Shown here one piece after another: positions 33,007 through 41,993 of a stretch of 55,084 nucleotides of DNA. The DNA comes from an uncultured Opitutia bacterium. GTDB taxonomy: Bacteria; Verrucomicrobiota; Verrucomicrobiia; Opitutales; UBA953. Under the pieces are notes generated by a model. It was not told the origin of the DNA, made no database searches, and was given only the letters and a program-made list of their open reading frames with translations. Where the stretch lies: positions 1 to 55,084 of the forward strand of contig CAIYEN010000141.1 in NCBI GenBank assembly GCA_903925205.1, given 5' to 3'. Each line of letters begins with the position of its first letter. Positions within the stretch are counted from its first letter, which is position 1. A program made the translations under genes and the position numbers.

Positions 33007-33776
33007 TCGTTCAAGGCGGCGAGCACCTGCGCGTGCAACTTGGGCGCCGCGGCGATGATGTTGCCGCTGGCGACGGCGTTGCCGCCTTGCCAATCCGTGA
33101 CGGTCGCACCGGCCCCCTTGAGCACGGGAATCACGGGTACGAGATCCCATGGGTTCATGACGGGGTCAGCGACGACGTGCGCGCGCCCACTGGCGACGAG
33201 GAGATGGCCATAGCCGTCGCCCCACGTGCGGGTATGCGCCACCGAGTCGGCGAGGCGGTTCCAGCGGGCCCGCTTATGCAGGCGACGGACATTATCGAAA
33301 TCGGTCGAGACCACGACGGCATCCTTTAACGAGACTTCGGCGGCGCGCACGGGCTGGCCGTTCAGGCGGGCGGTCCGGCCATCCCCGACGATACGCTCGT
33401 CCAAGATCGGCTGATCAATTAAGCCCAAGAGCGGCTGGCCTTCGTAACGCAGGCCGATGAGCGTGACGTAGAGCGGCACGCGCGAAAGGAAGGACTTCGT
33501 ACCGTCAATCGGATCAAGCACCCAACAGAACTCGGCGTCGACGTTCTGCGGGCCAAACTCTTCGCCCAAAATCCCGTGGGAGGGGTAAGCCTTACTGATG
33601 AGCTGGCGCATGAGGCGCTCGGCCTCCTTATCAGCCCACGTCACGGGGGTGCCGTCGGGCTTAATCTCGAGCCGCGTTTCCGGGTCGGCGTGCGCCGGGA
33701 TGAGGACCGAGCGGGCAACGTCCGCCAGGGCTTCGGCAAACTTCAGCAACTCGGCTTGGCGCGCATCGGAGAGCAT
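33003..33776 (-). CDS. hisN: Histidinol-phosphatase, inositol monophosphatase family (HisN type)
   Basis: A 257-residue Mg2+-dependent phosphatase of the IMPase fold. The metal-binding residues appear as GILGEEFGP with Glu72/Glu73, WVLDPIDGTKSF with Asp88 and Asp91, and the C-terminal motif MNPWDLVPVIPVLKGAGATVTD. The DPIDGTKSF(L) form and the adjacency to hisD favour histidinol-phosphatase over inositol phosphatase. It would perform the step just before HisD. It is transcribed convergently with hisD and overlaps it by 4 nt, so the two are not cotranscribed. Confidence 0.88.
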   Translation of the reverse strand: MLSDARQAELLKFAEALADVARSVLIPAHADPETRLEIKPDGTPVTWADKEAERLMRQLISKAYPSHGILGEEFGPQNVDAEFCWVLDPIDGTKSFLSRVPLYVTLIGLRYEGQPLLGLIDQPILDERIVGDGRTARLNGQPVRAAEVSLKDAVVVSTDFDNVRRLHKRARWNRLADSVAHTRTWGDGYGHLLVASGRAHVVADPVMNPWDLVPVIPVLKGAGATVTDWQGGNAVASGNIIAAAPKLHAQVLAALND

Positions 33777-33867
33777 GGGAGAGGGTTAAGCCTGTTCACG
33801 GACCGCTCCAAGCGAAAAGCCACCAGCCTACGCTTGAAGCCCCTGAGAAACCGCAAAGAGTCGGCCC

Positions 33868-35229
33868 ATGCGCTCGATCCTCGCCTTGCTAGTCTGCTGG
33901 CTGCTGAGCCCGGGGCTATTAGCGCTCGAACCCTGCCGCCTTGAAGTCATCGAGCAAGGCTCCGGCTGGCCGGTGCCCGGCGTCGAGCTCCGCACGGTGC
34001 ATGGCGTTCGCTTCGTCTCGGATAACGCGGGGCTGATCGCTTTCGACCTACCCGAACTCATGGGCCAAGAGACCTGGTTCACGGTGAGCGGACACGGCTA
34101 CGGCGTGAAAGCGGATGGCTTTGGCTACAAAGGCGTGCGCTTGCGGCCGGAGCCAGGGAAGAAACTCACCGTCACGGTAGAACGCCGCAGCTTAGCCCAA
34201 CGGCTCGGCCGGCTGACGGGGACGGGCCTCTTTGCCGAAAGCCACAAGGTGGGCGAACACCTCGACTGGCGTGATGGCCCGGTGCTAGGCTGCGACAGCA
34301 TCGTCAACGCACGCTTCAATGGGAAGCAGTTCTGGTTCTGGGGTGACACGAACCTCGCCAATTATCCGTTGGGGATTTTTAATGTATCGGCCGCCACGAC
34401 GACGGACTTCGTGCCGCCCGCTCACCCGCCACTCAAAGTGCGCTTCGACTACTTCCTCAAGCCGAGCGGCACGGCCCGGGGTGTGGCGGCTGTGCCCGGT
34501 GATGGGCCGACTTGGGTTTGGGGCGCCGCGACACTCAAAGACGCCCAAGGCCACGAGCACCTCGTCGCCTCGGCCGTCAAGGTCCGCGGCAACATGGAAG
34601 CCTACCGCTGGGACCTCGTGGAATGGGATACCGCCGCACTCCAGTTTAAGCCACTCCTGACCTTCTGGACGAAATCCGCCGAGCAACCTAAGGCCCCCAA
34701 GGTCCCTGATGGCCATGCGCTCCCATGGACCGACGAAGCGGGCCAAGCTTGGCTACTCTACTGTAATCCTTTTCCGACACTGCGTTGCCCGGCCACCTAC
34801 GAGGCTTGGCAGAACCCGCAGACGTGGGAGAACCTTACCCCCGACCGCACTATCCTCACCCCCGAAGGCAAGAAAGTCGAAGCGCATGGCGGCGACTTGG
34901 CCTGGCATCCTTGGAGTAAACGCTGGCTCCTACTCTTCACGCAAAAAGGCGGCGACACGTCCTTCCTCGGAGAGATCTGGTTAGCAACCGCGCCGAGCCC
35001 GACGGGCCCCTGGACGGGCGCCCGCAAGGTAGCGACACACGATAATTACACATTCTACAATCCCGTCCTGCATCCCGAAGCCTTCCGCGCGGACTCGCCC
35101 GTGATTCATTTCGAGGGCACCTATGTAACAACTTTCACGAATAACCAGCAACCGACCCCGCGCTGGGATTACAATCAGGTGCTCTACCAGGTCGACCTAT
35201 CGCAGCCGGCTTTTAAGGCCGCAAAATAA
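33868..35229 (+). CDS. Secreted propeller-like protein (DUF4185-like)
   Basis: A 453-residue exported protein with signal peptide MRSILALLVCWLLSPGLLAL. An N-terminal carboxypeptidase-regulatory-like beta-sandwich (residues 22-100: PCRLEVIEQGSGWPVPGVEL, then SDNAGLIAFDLPEL) precedes a large beta-propeller-like part: FNGKQFWFWGDTNLAN, GDGPTWVWGAATLKDAQGHE, SKRWLLLFTQKGGDTSFLGE, YTFYNPVLHPE. This pattern is seen in DUF4185 and five-bladed-propeller glycosidase-like proteins. It may bind or cleave sugars, but no catalytic set can be assigned. It begins about 90 nt downstream of the divergent hisN gene. Confidence 0.78.
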   Translation: MRSILALLVCWLLSPGLLALEPCRLEVIEQGSGWPVPGVELRTVHGVRFVSDNAGLIAFDLPELMGQETWFTVSGHGYGVKADGFGYKGVRLRPEPGKKLTVTVERRSLAQRLGRLTGTGLFAESHKVGEHLDWRDGPVLGCDSIVNARFNGKQFWFWGDTNLANYPLGIFNVSAATTTDFVPPAHPPLKVRFDYFLKPSGTARGVAAVPGDGPTWVWGAATLKDAQGHEHLVASAVKVRGNMEAYRWDLVEWDTAALQFKPLLTFWTKSAEQPKAPKVPDGHALPWTDEAGQAWLLYCNPFPTLRCPATYEAWQNPQTWENLTPDRTILTPEGKKVEAHGGDLAWHPWSKRWLLLFTQKGGDTSFLGEIWLATAPSPTGPWTGARKVATHDNYTFYNPVLHPEAFRADSPVIHFEGTYVTTFTNNQQPTPRWDYNQVLYQVDLSQPAFKAAK

Positions 35230-35272
35230 GGGGCTCGCTTGACCGCCCCACGAAAGCGGGCGAAAGTGCGGC

Positions 35273-36013
35273 GTGGATCCCGCCACACAACGACTCCTCG
35301 CCGCCCGCCAGCACCCGGGCCGACGTACGGTCATGCACCAGCGCTGGGATGATCTCTTTTTCTTCCACTGGCGCGTCGACCCTGCCGAAGTCCAGCGACG
35401 TTTGCCGCGCGGGCTGACGGTGGACTGCTTTGCGGGCACGACCTACCTCGGCATCGTCGGTTTCAAGATGAATGCGGTTCGCCCGGCCGGCTTGCCGCCG
35501 CTGCCGTGGCTCTCCTTTTTCAACGAGCTCAACGTGCGCGTCTACGTGCGCGATGCGGCCGGCGAGCCCGGGGTCTTCTTCCTCTCCCTCGACTGCGATC
35601 GCTGGCCCGCGGTGAAAATCGCCCGGGCGCAGTTTGCCCTCAACTACCAGCACGCGCGGATGCGCCACCGCTCCGACGGCCAAGGTTTCACCCTCGACTG
35701 CCGCCGGCAGGGCGAAACCGCCACTGCCCGTTACGCCTGGCAGCCCGTCGGCACTCCGACCGTTGCCGTGCCCGGCACGCTCGCATTCTTCCTCGCTGAG
35801 CGCTATAACTTCTTCACCGTAAAGAACGGGCAACTCCTGCGGGGCCAAGTCCACCATGCCCCCTACCCCCTCCAAACGGCCGAGGTCTTAGCATGGAGCG
35901 AAGACCCGGTGGCCTGGGATGGCTTCCCCACCTCGCACCGCCCACCGGACCTGGCTCAGGCCAGCCCCGGCGTCGCCATCGCAGCCTTCGGACTCGTCCC
36001 CGCCCATGCGTAA
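35273..36013 (+). CDS. DUF2071 (YqjF-type) protein
   Basis: A 246-residue cytosolic protein of the DUF2071 family, related to acetoacetate decarboxylase folds. The family motif M-x-Q-x-W-x-x-L-x-F-x-H-W is seen as MHQRWDDLFFFHWRVD (21-36), followed by RLPRGLTVDCFAGTTYLGIVGF, NELNVRVYVRD, FFLAERYNFFT and GQVHHAPYPLQ. Function is unknown. I use the GTG at 35273 because homologues carry about 20 residues before MxQxW; the ATG at 35333 is the alternative. It overlaps the next gene by 8 nt. Confidence 0.82.
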   Translation: MDPATQRLLAARQHPGRRTVMHQRWDDLFFFHWRVDPAEVQRRLPRGLTVDCFAGTTYLGIVGFKMNAVRPAGLPPLPWLSFFNELNVRVYVRDAAGEPGVFFLSLDCDRWPAVKIARAQFALNYQHARMRHRSDGQGFTLDCRRQGETATARYAWQPVGTPTVAVPGTLAFFLAERYNFFTVKNGQLLRGQVHHAPYPLQTAEVLAWSEDPVAWDGFPTSHRPPDLAQASPGVAIAAFGLVPAHA

Positions 36014-36659
36014 GAAGATCGGCCAGTATCGCCATGCAGTCTGGGACTGGAACGGCACGCTCCTCGACGACACTTGGCTCTGCTGTGAATCGCTGAACGA
36101 AATGCTGCGCGATGCCGGCCGCCCATTGGTCGACCCCGTGCGCTATCGGCAAATCTTCGAATTCCCTGTCATCAATGTCTACCGCAAGGTCGGCTTTGAC
36201 GCGGACGCGGCAACCTTCCACACCATCTCCCATCAGTTCATGGCCGCCTACGAAGCGCGCAAGGCCGAGTGTCAACTCCACCCGCAAGCCCGCGAGCTCC
36301 TCACGGGGCTTTCTGGTGCGGGCCTGACGCACTCCGTGCTCTCGGCCTACGAGCGCAACTTGCTGCTTACCACCTTGCACGACTACGCGCTGTCGCACCA
36401 CTTCATCAAGACGTGCGGCGGCAGCGACATCCATGCGGGCAGCAAAGAAGAACGCGCGCGCGTCCACCTGCATGACCTCGGCATCGACCCGGAGCACGTG
36501 GTCTACGTCGGCGATACCGCGCATGACGCCGAAGCCGCCCAGGCCATGGGAGTGGACTGCGTCCTCGTTGCCCACGGCCATCAACACCGCGACCGACTGC
36601 AAGGCCTCGGCGTCCGCGTCGTGGACGGGTTCGCTGAGCTCTTGGCCGAAATCGGGTAA
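36006..36659 (+). CDS. HAD-superfamily hydrolase (phosphoglycolate phosphatase-like)
   Basis: A 217-residue HAD hydrolase. Motif I is VWDWNGTLLDD (12-22), the form in which the usual second Asp of DxD is Asn; motif II is around SVLSAYERN; motif III and IV are GSKEERARVHL and YVGDTAHDAEAAQAMG. The cap domain lies between motifs I and II. The DxN form is common in one HAD branch and may affect the acid-base step, so catalytic activity is uncertain. Its ATG at 36006 overlaps the end of the DUF2071 gene by 8 nt, so the two are coupled. Confidence 0.85.
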   Translation: MRKKIGQYRHAVWDWNGTLLDDTWLCCESLNEMLRDAGRPLVDPVRYRQIFEFPVINVYRKVGFDADAATFHTISHQFMAAYEARKAECQLHPQARELLTGLSGAGLTHSVLSAYERNLLLTTLHDYALSHHFIKTCGGSDIHAGSKEERARVHLHDLGIDPEHVVYVGDTAHDAEAAQAMGVDCVLVAHGHQHRDRLQGLGVRVVDGFAELLAEIG

Positions 36660-36677
36660 GCGGATTTGCAACATTTC

Positions 36678-36702
36678 GGGCTAAAGCAGGCTTTTTCAGC
36701 CC
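36678..36702 (+). terminator. Possible terminator before the acs gene
   Basis: GGGCT (36678-36682) and AGCCC (36698-36702) enclose an inner AAAG/CTTT pair; the stem is interrupted and no T run follows it. It lies 18 nt after the HAD stop and just upstream of the acs promoter candidate. Confidence 0.4.
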
Positions 36703-36719
36703 TCTGGGGTGCGTTTTGG

Positions 36720-36748
36720 TTGTCCTTTTGGGAGCGGCTAACTCAAAT
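36720..36748 (+). promoter_or_regulatory. Candidate acs promoter
   Basis: TTGTCC at 36720-36725 and TCAAAT at 36743-36748 with a 17-nt spacer. The predicted start would leave a leader of about 15 nt before the ATG at 36770, which supports translation of the membrane segment of the acs product. Confidence 0.5.
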
Positions 36749-36769
36749 AGCCCACCCCCTTCCCCGCCC

Positions 36770-38911
36770 ATGGCCTCACTCGCTGCTTTCGATCCCAACT
36801 TCTACGATAGCCCTTGGTTAGTGCTACTGCTCGCGATCCTCGTGGCCTTCGCCATCTACCTCATCCTGCGCCCAGGCCGCCAAGCCCAGACCGAGGTGAA
36901 CGAGGAAATCGCCGACGTCCAGCAGGCCGCCTCGGAGGGTTTCAGCGCCTCCGAGCAGGTCTTCCCGCCGTCCGCCGACTTTGTCTCCAAGGCCCGCGTG
37001 CAGGGGATGGATGGTTACAATAAACTCTACCGCCGTTCTATCGACGACCCGGAAGGCTTCTGGGCCGACGAAGCCAAGGAGCTCACGTGGTTCGAACCTT
37101 GGACCAAGGTCCTCGATGAATCGAAGAAGCCTTTCTTCAAGTGGTTTGTCGGCGGGAAGACCAACATCGCCTACAACTGTCTCGACGCGCAGATCGCCAA
37201 GGGCCTCGGCGAAAAGGTCGCCATCGTCTTTGAAGGGGAACCGACCAAGGATGGCCAAGCCACGGAAATCCGCCGGATCACCTACCGCGAACTGCACGCC
37301 GAAGTCTGCCGCTTCGCCAATGTCCTCAAGGGCCTCGGCCTCGTGAAGGGTGATACCGTCGCCGTCTATATGCCGATGGTCCCCGAGCTCGCCATCGCGG
37401 TGCTCGCCTGTGCCCGCCTCGGCATCGTCCACTCCGTGGTCTTTGGTGGCTTCTCCGCCGAATCCATCCGTGACCGCGTCAATGACGCGAAGTCCAAAGC
37501 CGTCATCACGATGGACGGTGGCTACCGCCGCGGGAAGTTCCTCCCACTCAAGCAAACGGTCGACGAAGGCGTGCAGGACTGCCCGTCCATCGAGAAGGTG
37601 CTCGTCGTCCAACGCCACCTCGGCCAGCCCGATGCGGGCTGCAGCATGCAGGCGGGCCGCGACGTGTGGTACCATGAAGCCGCCGCGCAAGTGACGACCG
37701 ACTGTCCCGCCGTCTGGCAGGAGTCCAATGACATGCTTTTCCTGCTCTACACTTCCGGCTCCACCGGCAAGCCCAAGGGTATCATCCACGGCACTGGCGG
37801 CTATATGCTGCAGGCCTACACGACGAATAAGTACGTCTTCGATCTCCGGAACGATGACCTCTTCTGGTGCACGGCCGACGTGGGCTGGGTGACCGGACAT
37901 ACGTACGTGGTCTACGGACCGCTGCTCAACGGTGCCTCGGTCCTCATGTACGAAGGCGCGCCCGACGCGCCCGACTTCGGTCGTTTCTGGAAGATTGTCC
38001 AAGACCACAAGGTCACGGTCTTCTACACCGCCCCGACCGCCATCCGTGCCTTCATGAAGTGGGGCGACGAGTGGGTCCAGAAGTACGACCTCTCCACGTT
38101 GCGCCTCCTCGGCTCCGTCGGCGAACCAATCAACCCCGAAGCTTGGCTCTGGTACCACCGCAACATTGGCGGCGAGCGTTGCCCCATCGTCGACACGTGG
38201 TGGCAGACCGAAACCGGTGGCCACATGATTACCCCGATTCCAGGCTGCACGCCGACGAAGCCAGGCTCAGCCACATTGCCTTTCTTTGGCGTCGACGCCG
38301 CGGTGCTCGACGAAAACGGCAACGAAACCGACACCGGCATCCTCGCCATCCGCAAGCCTTGGCCGGGCATCACGCAAGGCATCTACGGCGACGAGAAGCG
38401 CTACATCGAGGCCTACTGGAGCCGCTGGAATGGCGCCTACTACTTCCCGGGCGACGGCGCGATCCGCGACAAGGACGGGTACCTCTGGATCACCGGCCGC
38501 GTGGATGACGTGGTCAATGTCTCGGGCCACCGCATCGGCACCGCCGAACTCGAAGCCGTGTTCATTGAACACCCTGCCGTCGCCGAATCCGCCGTCATTG
38601 GCGTGAAGCATGACCTCAAGGGCCAAGGGCTTATGGCCTTCGTCATCCTCAAGACCGCGGCCGCCAAGAATATCAACGAGGCCGAACTGGCCAAGACACT
38701 CAATGGCATGGTCGACGCCAAGATTGGTAAGTTCGCCCGCCCCGAACGCATCGTCTTCGTCCCTGACCTCCCCAAGACGCGTTCGGGCAAAATCATGCGC
38801 CGCCTCCTGCGCGATGTCTCCGAGGGCCGCGAGCTCGGCAATATCGCCACGCTGGCCGATCCAGCGGTGGTCGAGGCCATCCGGAACAAGTTCAATGCCA
38901 AGTCGGTCTAA
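36770..38911 (+). CDS. acs: Acetyl-CoA synthetase with an N-terminal membrane anchor
   Basis: AMP-forming acetyl-CoA synthetase: acetate + ATP + CoA to acetyl-CoA. Residues from about 55 on match Acs: FVSKARVQGMDGYNKLYRRS, the GEPTKDGQ region, the P-loop YTSGSTGKPKG (about 326-336), WWQTETGG, the GDGAIRDKDGYLWITGRVDD hinge, and PKTRSGKIMRR with the acylatable Lys674. The 713-residue length exceeds the usual 650 because the N-terminus carries SPWLVLLLAILVAFAIYLIL (14-33), a clear membrane helix, plus a charged linker. An in-frame GTG at 36896 would give a soluble form. Trx gene 11 nt downstream. Confidence 0.93.
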   Translation: MASLAAFDPNFYDSPWLVLLLAILVAFAIYLILRPGRQAQTEVNEEIADVQQAASEGFSASEQVFPPSADFVSKARVQGMDGYNKLYRRSIDDPEGFWADEAKELTWFEPWTKVLDESKKPFFKWFVGGKTNIAYNCLDAQIAKGLGEKVAIVFEGEPTKDGQATEIRRITYRELHAEVCRFANVLKGLGLVKGDTVAVYMPMVPELAIAVLACARLGIVHSVVFGGFSAESIRDRVNDAKSKAVITMDGGYRRGKFLPLKQTVDEGVQDCPSIEKVLVVQRHLGQPDAGCSMQAGRDVWYHEAAAQVTTDCPAVWQESNDMLFLLYTSGSTGKPKGIIHGTGGYMLQAYTTNKYVFDLRNDDLFWCTADVGWVTGHTYVVYGPLLNGASVLMYEGAPDAPDFGRFWKIVQDHKVTVFYTAPTAIRAFMKWGDEWVQKYDLSTLRLLGSVGEPINPEAWLWYHRNIGGERCPIVDTWWQTETGGHMITPIPGCTPTKPGSATLPFFGVDAAVLDENGNETDTGILAIRKPWPGITQGIYGDEKRYIEAYWSRWNGAYYFPGDGAIRDKDGYLWITGRVDDVVNVSGHRIGTAELEAVFIEHPAVAESAVIGVKHDLKGQGLMAFVILKTAAAKNINEAELAKTLNGMVDAKIGKFARPERIVFVPDLPKTRSGKIMRRLLRDVSEGRELGNIATLADPAVVEAIRNKFNAKSV

Positions 38912-38922
38912 CCCCTTAACCA

Positions 38923-39471
38923 ATGAATCCCATGCGCTCCCTCCTTGCCCTCCTCCTCACGGTCGCCGCCGCCACCGCCGCGACCCTTAAGGTCGGCGAC
39001 CCTGCCCCGACCAAGTTGCCGACGGCTTTCATCAAGGGCACGAAGGTCAGTGCCTTCGACCCCAAGAAGGCCTACCTCGTCGAGTTCTGGGCCACCTGGT
39101 GTGGGCCCTGCAAGGAATCGATTCCGCACCTCACCGAGCTCCAGGCTAACCTTAAGGACAGCGGCCTCACGGTGATTGGCGTGCACGTACCCAAAGGCGT
39201 CACCGAGGCGGATGCCTTTGTAAAACAGATGGGCAAGAAGATGGATTACACTGTGGCGAAGGATACCACGGGCGCAGTCGAGAAGGCTTGGCTCGTCGCC
39301 GCTGAGCAGAACGGCATTCCCTGCTCATTCGTCGTTGTTGGCGGGAAGGTCGCTTTTATCGGCCACCCTGGTAACCTGACCGAAGCGAAGGTCAAAGAAC
39401 TCATCGCCGCGGGTGCGACTGCCAGTACCCCCGACCCCAAGGCCGCCCCGAAGGCTCCGGCCAAGAAGTAA
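38923..39471 (+). CDS. Secreted TlpA/ResA-type thioredoxin
   Basis: A 182-residue periplasmic thiol-disulfide protein. Signal peptide MNPMRSLLALLLTVAAATAA, then the TlpA-like fold: KVGDPAPTKL, YLVEFWATWCGPCKESIPHL with the active-site Cys60 and Cys63, GLTVIGVHVPKG, and NGIPCSFVVVGGKV with the conserved cis-Pro. Such proteins reduce or oxidise cytochrome c or other periplasmic thiols. The C-terminus is a Lys/Ala/Pro tail. It lies 11 nt after acs and is probably cotranscribed with it; a terminator follows. Confidence 0.88.
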   Translation: MNPMRSLLALLLTVAAATAATLKVGDPAPTKLPTAFIKGTKVSAFDPKKAYLVEFWATWCGPCKESIPHLTELQANLKDSGLTVIGVHVPKGVTEADAFVKQMGKKMDYTVAKDTTGAVEKAWLVAAEQNGIPCSFVVVGGKVAFIGHPGNLTEAKVKELIAAGATASTPDPKAAPKAPAKK

Positions 39472-39490
39472 GACCGTCACCAGCGACGAC

Positions 39491-39523
39491 AAACCCCCTC
39501 TCCCGGCGAGCAGGGGGTTTTTT
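39491..39523 (+). terminator. Intrinsic terminator after the acs-thioredoxin operon
   Basis: AAACCCCCT (39491-39499) and AGGGGGTTT (39512-39520) form a 9-bp stem with a 12-nt loop, followed by TTT and ATTACT. Confidence 0.85.
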
Positions 39524-39594
39524 ATTACTGGAATGATTCGGATAGGGCTTTTCCGGGTTGAGCGACCAGCGGAATCGGCAAGGATAGTCGCATC

Positions 39595-40677
39595 ATGCGC
39601 GCCTTCCTGCTGCTCCTGCTGACCGCTACCCTTTCCGCCGCTGGCCTCAAAGTGGGCGACGATGTCCCCGCCACTCGCCCCGCAACGCAGATTCAGGGCG
39701 AGGCGGTGAAAGATTTCGCCAAGGGCAAGGTCTACGTCTTCGAGTGCTGGGCGACGTGGTGCGGCCCCTGCATCAGCGCCATCCCCCACCTCAACGAGCT
39801 CCACCAGAAGCTCGGCCCCAAGGGCGTGGTCTTCACGGGCGTCAACGTCTGGGACGGCGAGAAAGACGCTAAGGCCGCCGACAAGGTAAAGGCTTTCGTG
39901 AAGCAACAGGGGGAGAAGATGTCCTACGCCGTCGCCATCGGTGGCGATGCTTTCATCAAAGACTGGCTCGAAGCCGCCCGCGTCAACGGCATCCCGCATG
40001 CGTTCGTGGTCAGCGAGGGCAAACTCGTCTGGGCCGGTCACCCGATGGAAATGAACGAAGAAATGCTGGGCGATATTTTGACCGGTACGTTCGACCCCAA
40101 AAAGAGTGGCCAGAAAGTCACCGCGGGGCCGCCCGTCGACCCCGAAGCTGAAAAGGCCCAAGCCAAACTGAATAAGCTGGGCGAAGCCATGGCCCGTAAG
40201 GATTGGAAGGCGGCCGAAGCCGCCCTCGCTGATGCGGCGTCCGTCCTCCCGCCCGAGGAACGCCAAGACCTCATCGACTCCGTCGGTGCAACCATTGCGA
40301 TGGCCAACGGCGATCCCTCCAAACTTTACAAGATGCTCGCGAAGGTCGCCGAAGCCGAGAACGACGATGCCGAGTCGCTGAACGAACTGGCCTGGGACCT
40401 CGTGACCAACCCGCAATACGAGAAGCACCTCAACCTACAACTCGCCGCTCAGTGTGCGGCACGGGCCGTGGAACTGACGAAGGGCGCAGAAGCCGACAAG
40501 CTCGACACGCTGGCCCGCGTTCGCTGGCTCCAAGGTAAGCGCGAGGAAGCGGTGCAGTTGCAGCAAAAGGCCGTTGCCAAGAGCGCCGACCCCGAGATGC
40601 GCGCGGCCACACAGAAGACCTTAGACTCCCTTCTCAAGGGCGTCCTGCCCAAGGCCGACCTGCCGGAAGAGCGCTAA
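39595..40677 (+). CDS. Secreted thioredoxin-TPR-like protein
   Basis: A 360-residue exported protein. Signal peptide MRAFLLLLLTATLSAA, then a TlpA/ResA thioredoxin domain (20-170) with ECWATWCGPCISAIPHLNEL (Cys56, Cys59) and VNGIPHAFVVSEG with the cis-Pro. Residues 190-360 are alpha-helical with repeat-like segments (KLNKLGEAMARKDWKAAEAAL, ESLNELAWDLVTNPQ, LDTLARVRWLQGKREEAVQLQ), resembling TPR helices. This fusion is common in secreted proteins of this phylum and likely mediates protein contacts. It precedes the Tat-type lipoprotein by 3 nt, so the two should work together. Confidence 0.88.
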   Translation: MRAFLLLLLTATLSAAGLKVGDDVPATRPATQIQGEAVKDFAKGKVYVFECWATWCGPCISAIPHLNELHQKLGPKGVVFTGVNVWDGEKDAKAADKVKAFVKQQGEKMSYAVAIGGDAFIKDWLEAARVNGIPHAFVVSEGKLVWAGHPMEMNEEMLGDILTGTFDPKKSGQKVTAGPPVDPEAEKAQAKLNKLGEAMARKDWKAAEAALADAASVLPPEERQDLIDSVGATIAMANGDPSKLYKMLAKVAEAENDDAESLNELAWDLVTNPQYEKHLNLQLAAQCAARAVELTKGAEADKLDTLARVRWLQGKREEAVQLQQKAVAKSADPEMRAATQKTLDSLLKGVLPKADLPEER

Positions 40678-40680
40678 GCC

Positions 40681-41946
40681 ATGGATCGGCGCGGCTTCTT
40701 AACCAGCGGCGTCGGTCTACTCGGCGCATCCCTCCTCGCTGGCTGTCGCACGCCTGAGCCCTCCGCTCCCTCCATCCGTGCCATTACGCGTGGACCCAAG
40801 TTCCACTGGCGCGGCTACTACGATAAACTGCTGTATTCGCCCGACGACCGCTTCGTGCTGGCCAACGAGGTCGACTTCGAGGGCCGCTCCCCGACGAAAG
40901 CCGACTCCATCCGGGTCGGGATGGTCGACACACAGGACAAGGACCGCTGGATCGATCTAGGAGGCTCGAACGCCTGGAACTGGCAGCAAGGCTGCATGCT
41001 TCAGTGGATTCCAGGATCGACCCAGGAGATCGCCTGGAACGACCGCGAAGACGGCCGCTTCGTGACCCGCCTACGCGACGTGAAGTCTGGCCGCACGCGT
41101 ACCTTGCCCCATCCGTTCTACACCTTCAGCCCCGACGGCCAGACCGCCTTTGCGCCCGACTTCGCGCGCCTCGACGTCACCCGCCCTGGCTACGGTTACG
41201 CCACGGGCGCTGAACGCGATATCTGGAAACTCAAGCCGGCACCCGATGATATCGGTATCTGGCGCATGGACGTCGCCACGGGCAAGCAGCACCTGCTCTT
41301 CTCGCTGGCCGAGGCGGCGAAGATTCCGTTCACGGGTCCGGCCGCCGCGGCCTTCATGCCCGGCTCGGTCCACTGGTTCAACCACCTGCTTTGCAACACG
41401 GACGGCACGCGCCTCTTCTTTCTGCACCGCTGGCGGAACCCTGGCGACAAGGCGGCCTTCCGTACGCGCGCGTTGACGATCGGAGTCAACGGTGGCCGCG
41501 TCCACGTGCTCGACCCCAACGGCGGGACCTCGCATTTCGTCTGGCGTGACCCGCAGCACATCTTCGCCTTCGCTTGGCATCCCTCGCACGGCGAACGGTT
41601 CTACTTGTTCAAGGACCTCTCCGCGGAGGTCAGCGTCGTCGGAAAAGACGCGATGCCCGTCAACGGGCACAACACCTATTTACCAAACACCAATAACGAG
41701 TGGGTGCTCAACGACACCTACCCGCAGGGGCCCGAGAAGCTGCAGCGTCCGTATCTCTACCATATCCCGACCAACCGCCGGATCGAGGTCGGGGCCTTCC
41801 CGACGGTCGCTGCTATTAACGGCAAGGAATGGCGCTGCGACACGCACCCTTCGGCCAGCCGCAGCGGCCGACAGTTCTGCTTTGATTCGGCCCATGCCGG
41901 CGGCCGCCAAGTCTATGTGGCGGACATAGCCAAGCTACTCAGTTAA
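40681..41946 (+). CDS. Tat-exported putative lipoprotein with beta-propeller features
   Basis: A 421-residue protein. The N-terminus MDRRGFLTSGVGLLGASLLAGC has both a twin-arginine motif (RRGFL) and a lipobox (LAGC, Cys22), indicating Tat export and lipidation. The body is rich in short beta repeats: YDKLLYSPDDRFVLANEVD, HPFYTFSPDGQTAFAPDF, NTDGTRLFFLHRWRNPG, DTHPSASRSGRQFCFDSAH. These resemble TolB- or oligogalacturonate-lyase-like propeller blades, but no catalytic residues can be pinned down. It lies 3 nt after the thioredoxin-TPR gene. Substrate and function unknown. Confidence 0.8.
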   Translation: MDRRGFLTSGVGLLGASLLAGCRTPEPSAPSIRAITRGPKFHWRGYYDKLLYSPDDRFVLANEVDFEGRSPTKADSIRVGMVDTQDKDRWIDLGGSNAWNWQQGCMLQWIPGSTQEIAWNDREDGRFVTRLRDVKSGRTRTLPHPFYTFSPDGQTAFAPDFARLDVTRPGYGYATGAERDIWKLKPAPDDIGIWRMDVATGKQHLLFSLAEAAKIPFTGPAAAAFMPGSVHWFNHLLCNTDGTRLFFLHRWRNPGDKAAFRTRALTIGVNGGRVHVLDPNGGTSHFVWRDPQHIFAFAWHPSHGERFYLFKDLSAEVSVVGKDAMPVNGHNTYLPNTNNEWVLNDTYPQGPEKLQRPYLYHIPTNRRIEVGAFPTVAAINGKEWRCDTHPSASRSGRQFCFDSAHAGGRQVYVADIAKLLS

Positions 41947-41993
41947 GCCGTCACCGAGCCGTCACGGAGTCCTCGCTTCCCTTCCAGTCCGAA

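Noticed and set aside
36006-36060. Inactive HAD protein because DxD is DxN
   Set aside because: The WDWNGTLLDD form is frequent in one HAD branch, so it is not by itself evidence of a dead enzyme.
36824-38224. A 466-codon open frame on the reverse strand opposite acs
   Set aside because: It is the antisense shadow of the conserved acetyl-CoA synthetase; no domain or signal is recognisable.
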